In this document: in pieces, positions 32,556-35,108 of the stretch
Layout: every line of letters starts with the position of its first letter
Numbering within the stretch: position 1 is the stretch's first letter
NCBI GenBank assembly: GCA_018385415.1
Contig: JAHAZA010000047.1
Span: forward strand, 1-35,108
Direction of reading: 5' to 3'
DNA from: Treponema sp.
GTDB lineage: Bacteria; Spirochaetota; Spirochaetia; Treponematales; Treponemataceae
Length of the DNA stretch: 35,108 nt
Translations under genes and position numbers: made by a program
Notes under the pieces: model-generated
The model's database searches: none
What the model saw: only the letters and a program-made list of their open reading frames with translations
Told to the model about the DNA's origin: nothing

Positions 32556-33914
32556 CTATCGGCGTTCATCCATAGGAACATATTTACGTTCAGGACAAAC
32601 ATTCTTGTAAGCTGGACGATAAATTTTTCCACCTGCACTAACTTCCTCAATACGGTGTGCACTCCAACCTGCAATTCGAGAAATAGCAAACAGTGGTGTA
32701 TATAATTCACGAGGAATATTGAGCATTGTATATACAAATCCACTAAAAAAGTCTACGTTAGCACAAATCTGTTTTCCCTTTCCATGAACTTCATACAAGA
32801 CTTCTGGGGCAATTTTTTCAATTGATTTGTACAATTTAAATTCGTCAAGGCAACCTTTTTCTTTAGCAAGCTTTTCAGCAAGTTCATTAAGAAGAATTGC
32901 ACGAGGATCAGAAATTGTATAAATAGCATGTCCCATTCCATAGATGAGACCTGTTTTATCAAACGCTTTTTTAGTAGCAATTTTTTTGAGATAGTTTCTG
33001 ATTGAAGTTTCATTTGACCAGTCTTTTACATGGGCTTTAATATCGTCCATCATTTGGATTACTCTAATATTTGCACCACCATGTCGTCTTCCCTTTAAAG
33101 ATCCTACAGCTGCAGCAATTGCCGAATATGTATCTGTATCAGCAGAGGAAACTACATGAACTGTTAGTGAAGAGTTATTACCACCACCATGTTCAGCATG
33201 TAAAATTAATGCAAGGTCAAGAATTTGAGCTTCAAGTTTTGTATATTTTCCGTCTGCTCGAATTAAACGTAAGAAATTTTCTGCAGTAGAAAGTTCAGGA
33301 ACAGGGTTATGAATATACATACTTTTTTCATCGTAATAACGACGTTTTGCCTGATATGCGTAAGCAGCAAGTGTTGAGAAACGGGCAATCAGTTCAAGAC
33401 ACTGTCTCATAATATTTGAAATATCTCGATTTTCAGGATCAGGATCATAAGAATAACTTGCAAGTACACCACGAGCAATTTTATTCATAATATCATTTGA
33501 AGGGGCCTTCATAATCATGTCTTCAGTAAAATTTGGAGGAAGAGTACGAAGTGAACCTAAATAATGTTTAAATTCTTCAAGTTGCTTCTTTGTAGGAAGT
33601 TTTCCTAAAAGTAAAAGGTATACAGTTTGTTCAAAACAGAAATCATTATGCTTTTCTGCATCGTGAACTAATTCTGCAACATCATATCCACGATACATAA
33701 GTTTTCCAGGAATTGGAACTTTCTTTCCATTCTGAATTTCGTAACCAACTACATCACCAATTTTTGTAAGACCTACGAGAATACCTGTTCCATTAGCATT
33801 ACGAAGTCCACGTTTTACATCGTACTTTTCATAAAGCTCTGGATTAATACTGTCATTCTTTTCAGTAACAACAGCTATGTGTTTTAGAAATGCATTATCG
33901 TGAATATTTCTCAC
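32556..33914 (-). CDS. Citrate synthase (citrate/2-methylcitrate type)
   Basis: This 452-residue enzyme condenses acetyl-CoA with oxaloacetate. Active-site blocks are HAEHGGGNNSS (239-249), GRRHGGANIRV with His278, and GMGHAIYTISDPRA with His329. An N-terminal arm of about 60 residues precedes the catalytic domain, as in the long citrate/2-methylcitrate synthases of gut anaerobes. The start is GTG 33914, with GAGGA at 7-base spacing and a leader of about 45 bases from a near-consensus promoter. It is divergent from DUF1893 and coupled to the pseudouridine synthase gene. Treponemes lack a full TCA cycle, so it probably serves glutamate or precursor synthesis; that role is inferred, and a methylcitrate role cannot be excluded. 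Confidence 0.93.
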   Translation of the reverse strand: MRNIHDNAFLKHIAVVTEKNDSINPELYEKYDVKRGLRNANGTGILVGLTKIGDVVGYEIQNGKKVPIPGKLMYRGYDVAELVHDAEKHNDFCFEQTVYLLLLGKLPTKKQLEEFKHYLGSLRTLPPNFTEDMIMKAPSNDIMNKIARGVLASYSYDPDPENRDISNIMRQCLELIARFSTLAAYAYQAKRRYYDEKSMYIHNPVPELSTAENFLRLIRADGKYTKLEAQILDLALILHAEHGGGNNSSLTVHVVSSADTDTYSAIAAAVGSLKGRRHGGANIRVIQMMDDIKAHVKDWSNETSIRNYLKKIATKKAFDKTGLIYGMGHAIYTISDPRAILLNELAEKLAKEKGCLDEFKLYKSIEKIAPEVLYEVHGKGKQICANVDFFSGFVYTMLNIPRELYTPLFAISRIAGWSAHRIEEVSAGGKIYRPAYKNVCPERKYVPMDERR

Positions 33915-33967
33915 TATTTTGTCCTCAAAATTGCATAAATATACAATTACTTTAATTTTACTATATA

Positions 33968-33996
33968 ATTATACAATTTTTAAGGGATTTGTGCAA
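33968..33996 (-). promoter_or_regulatory. Promoter of the citrate synthase gene
   Basis: On the minus strand, -35 TTGCAC (33991-33996), a 17-base spacer and a perfect -10 TATAAT (33968-33973). The predicted leader is about 45 bases and carries GAGGA. Its -35 overlaps that of the opposite-strand DUF1893 promoter by four bases. Confidence 0.7.
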
Positions 33997-34017
33997 TATT
34001 ACATTTGCTGTTATAAT
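33989..34017 (+). promoter_or_regulatory. Predicted leaderless promoter of the DUF1893 gene
   Basis: The -35 is TTGTGC (33989-33994), the spacer is 17 bases and the -10 is a perfect TATAAT (34012-34017), 7 bases before ATG 34025. It shares bases 33991-33994 with the divergent citrate synthase -35. Confidence 0.65.
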
Positions 34018-34024
34018 AGATAAT

Positions 34025-34435
34025 ATGAATAACATTGAATTAGCAAAAGAAGAATTTTTAAAAGGAAATTACACTTTCGTAATGGCAGGTGAAGGGAAAA
34101 TTATTACTAACACTGATAAAGGATTATCACCAATTATTGAATTAATTGAATCAGGAGATGATTTTAGCGAATATGCAGTCTGTGATAAAATCACAGGACG
34201 TGCAGCTGCATTTTTATATGTTTTACTTGGAATAGAAGCTGTCCACGCAAAAAAAATGGCTAAACTTGCTATTCAAATTTTAGACAGAGCAGAAATCAAG
34301 TATTCATATGATGAATTAATTGAAACTGTTTTGGATTCAGAAATGAAAGAAATAGATCCAGTGGAATTATCTGTTTTACGTTCAGGTTCAGCTGTGCAAG
34401 CAATTAATGATATAAAATCAGCATTAAGTAAATAA
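34025..34435 (+). CDS. DUF1893 (TM1506-like) protein
   Basis: This 136-residue soluble protein fits the DUF1893 family, known from the structure of Thermotoga TM1506 with a cytidine-deaminase-like fold. Visible family traits are the opening block E-F-L-K-G-N-Y-T-F-V, the block around KGLSPIIELI, and CDKITGRAAAFLYVLLGIEAVHA, which parallels the usual ADKVVGKAAA block. The late part lacks the usual C-P-M-E motif and has DPVELSVL in its place. ATG 34025 is used instead of the longer frame from 33989, because the longer start would lie inside the -35. The function is unknown. It runs convergent toward the 5S gene, 35 bases away. Confidence 0.82.
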   Translation: MNNIELAKEEFLKGNYTFVMAGEGKIITNTDKGLSPIIELIESGDDFSEYAVCDKITGRAAAFLYVLLGIEAVHAKKMAKLAIQILDRAEIKYSYDELIETVLDSEMKEIDPVELSVLRSGSAVQAINDIKSALSK

Positions 34436-34470
34436 TTTACTTTTTCTTATATTAATTTAAACAAAAAAAA

Positions 34471-34583
34471 GCCTGGCAGCTACCTACTTTCCCACAATTA
34501 AGCAGTATCATCGGCGTTAGAGAGCTTGACTTCCGTGTTCGGTATGGGAACGGGTATTTCCTCTCCACTATGGCCACCAGGCA
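34471..34583 (-). rRNA. rrf: 5S ribosomal RNA
   Basis: Read on the minus strand, the gene starts with TGCCTGGTGGCC and ends with GCCAGGC, which pair as helix I. The universal loop C segment CCGAACACGGAAGTCAAGC is present. The length is about 112 bases. Eight T follow directly after the 3' end (34463-34470), so helix I plus the T-run may act as terminator. It lies 122 bases after the 23S gene, and I see no tRNA in that spacer. Confidence 0.95.
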
Positions 34584-34705
34584 TTTATTACTAAGCTATC
34601 CGGAACCCCTTTCAGTCAGCTGTTATACTGAGGATCAGGTATCCTATAAGAAAAACATAACTTCAATACAGTTAATGCGTAAGAAGATAAACGAAAATGA
34701 TAATA

Positions 34706-35108
<403 letters not shown>

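Noticed and set aside
34584..34705. tRNA in the 23S-5S spacer
   Set aside because: No cloverleaf or conserved T-loop GTTCRA signal could be found.

Overview
The window is ordinary chromosomal core genome of a low-GC spirochaete, most probably a Treponema of the gut or rumen type. The evidence is an IleRS of the eukaryote-like class followed directly by two small lipoprotein genes (the order remembered for T. pallidum TP0452-TP0453-TP0454), several lipoproteins and outer-membrane beta-barrels, AT-rich codon use, and 5S/23S rRNA of bacterial type. I see no prophage, insertion sequence, CRISPR array, tRNA or obvious island.

Layout. 1-1709 (+): the tail of an unknown gene, then a two-pass membrane protein with a degenerate GGDEF-like domain. 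1713-9769 (-): TPR lipoprotein, TP0453-like lipoprotein, ileS, an exported protein of unknown function and a long-chain acyl-CoA synthetase. 9874-11046 (+): thiI, closed by a bidirectional terminator. 11102-14666 (-): two adjacent outer-membrane barrel genes. 14811-17700 (+): family-4 uracil-DNA glycosylase and priA. 17794-24647 (-): truA, a DUF2225 gene, acpS, cdaR, cdaA, folP, dxs and a 29-residue AURKAIP1/COX24-type ribosomal protein gene that was too short for routine gene calling. 24950-30006 (+): a complete sufCBDSU iron-sulfur operon, closed by a bidirectional terminator. 30067-33914 (-): fhs (formate-THF ligase), an RsuA/RluB-type pseudouridine synthase and citrate synthase. 34025-34435 (+): a DUF1893 gene. 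34471-35108 (-): 5S rRNA and the 3' 403 or so bases of 23S rRNA.

How the genes fit together. The region is mostly housekeeping: translation and RNA modification (ileS, thiI, truA, rsuA-like, the small ribosomal protein, rRNA), cofactors and precursors (dxs, folP, fhs, acpS, suf), DNA repair and restart (udg, priA), c-di-AMP signalling (cdaA-cdaR) and the envelope (lipoproteins, barrels).

The most notable signal is not a gene. Six transcription units start with a sigma-70-like promoter whose -10 hexamer lies only 6-8 bases from an ATG, which leaves no room for a Shine-Dalgarno site and predicts leaderless mRNAs. Genes with a Shine-Dalgarno site in the same window use ATG, GTG or TTG. Other points are a dxs start that sits in the loop of the upstream gene's terminator and looks frameshifted at a G5 tract, a DAA in place of the DGA motif of CdaA, and an altered loop 1 in FolP.
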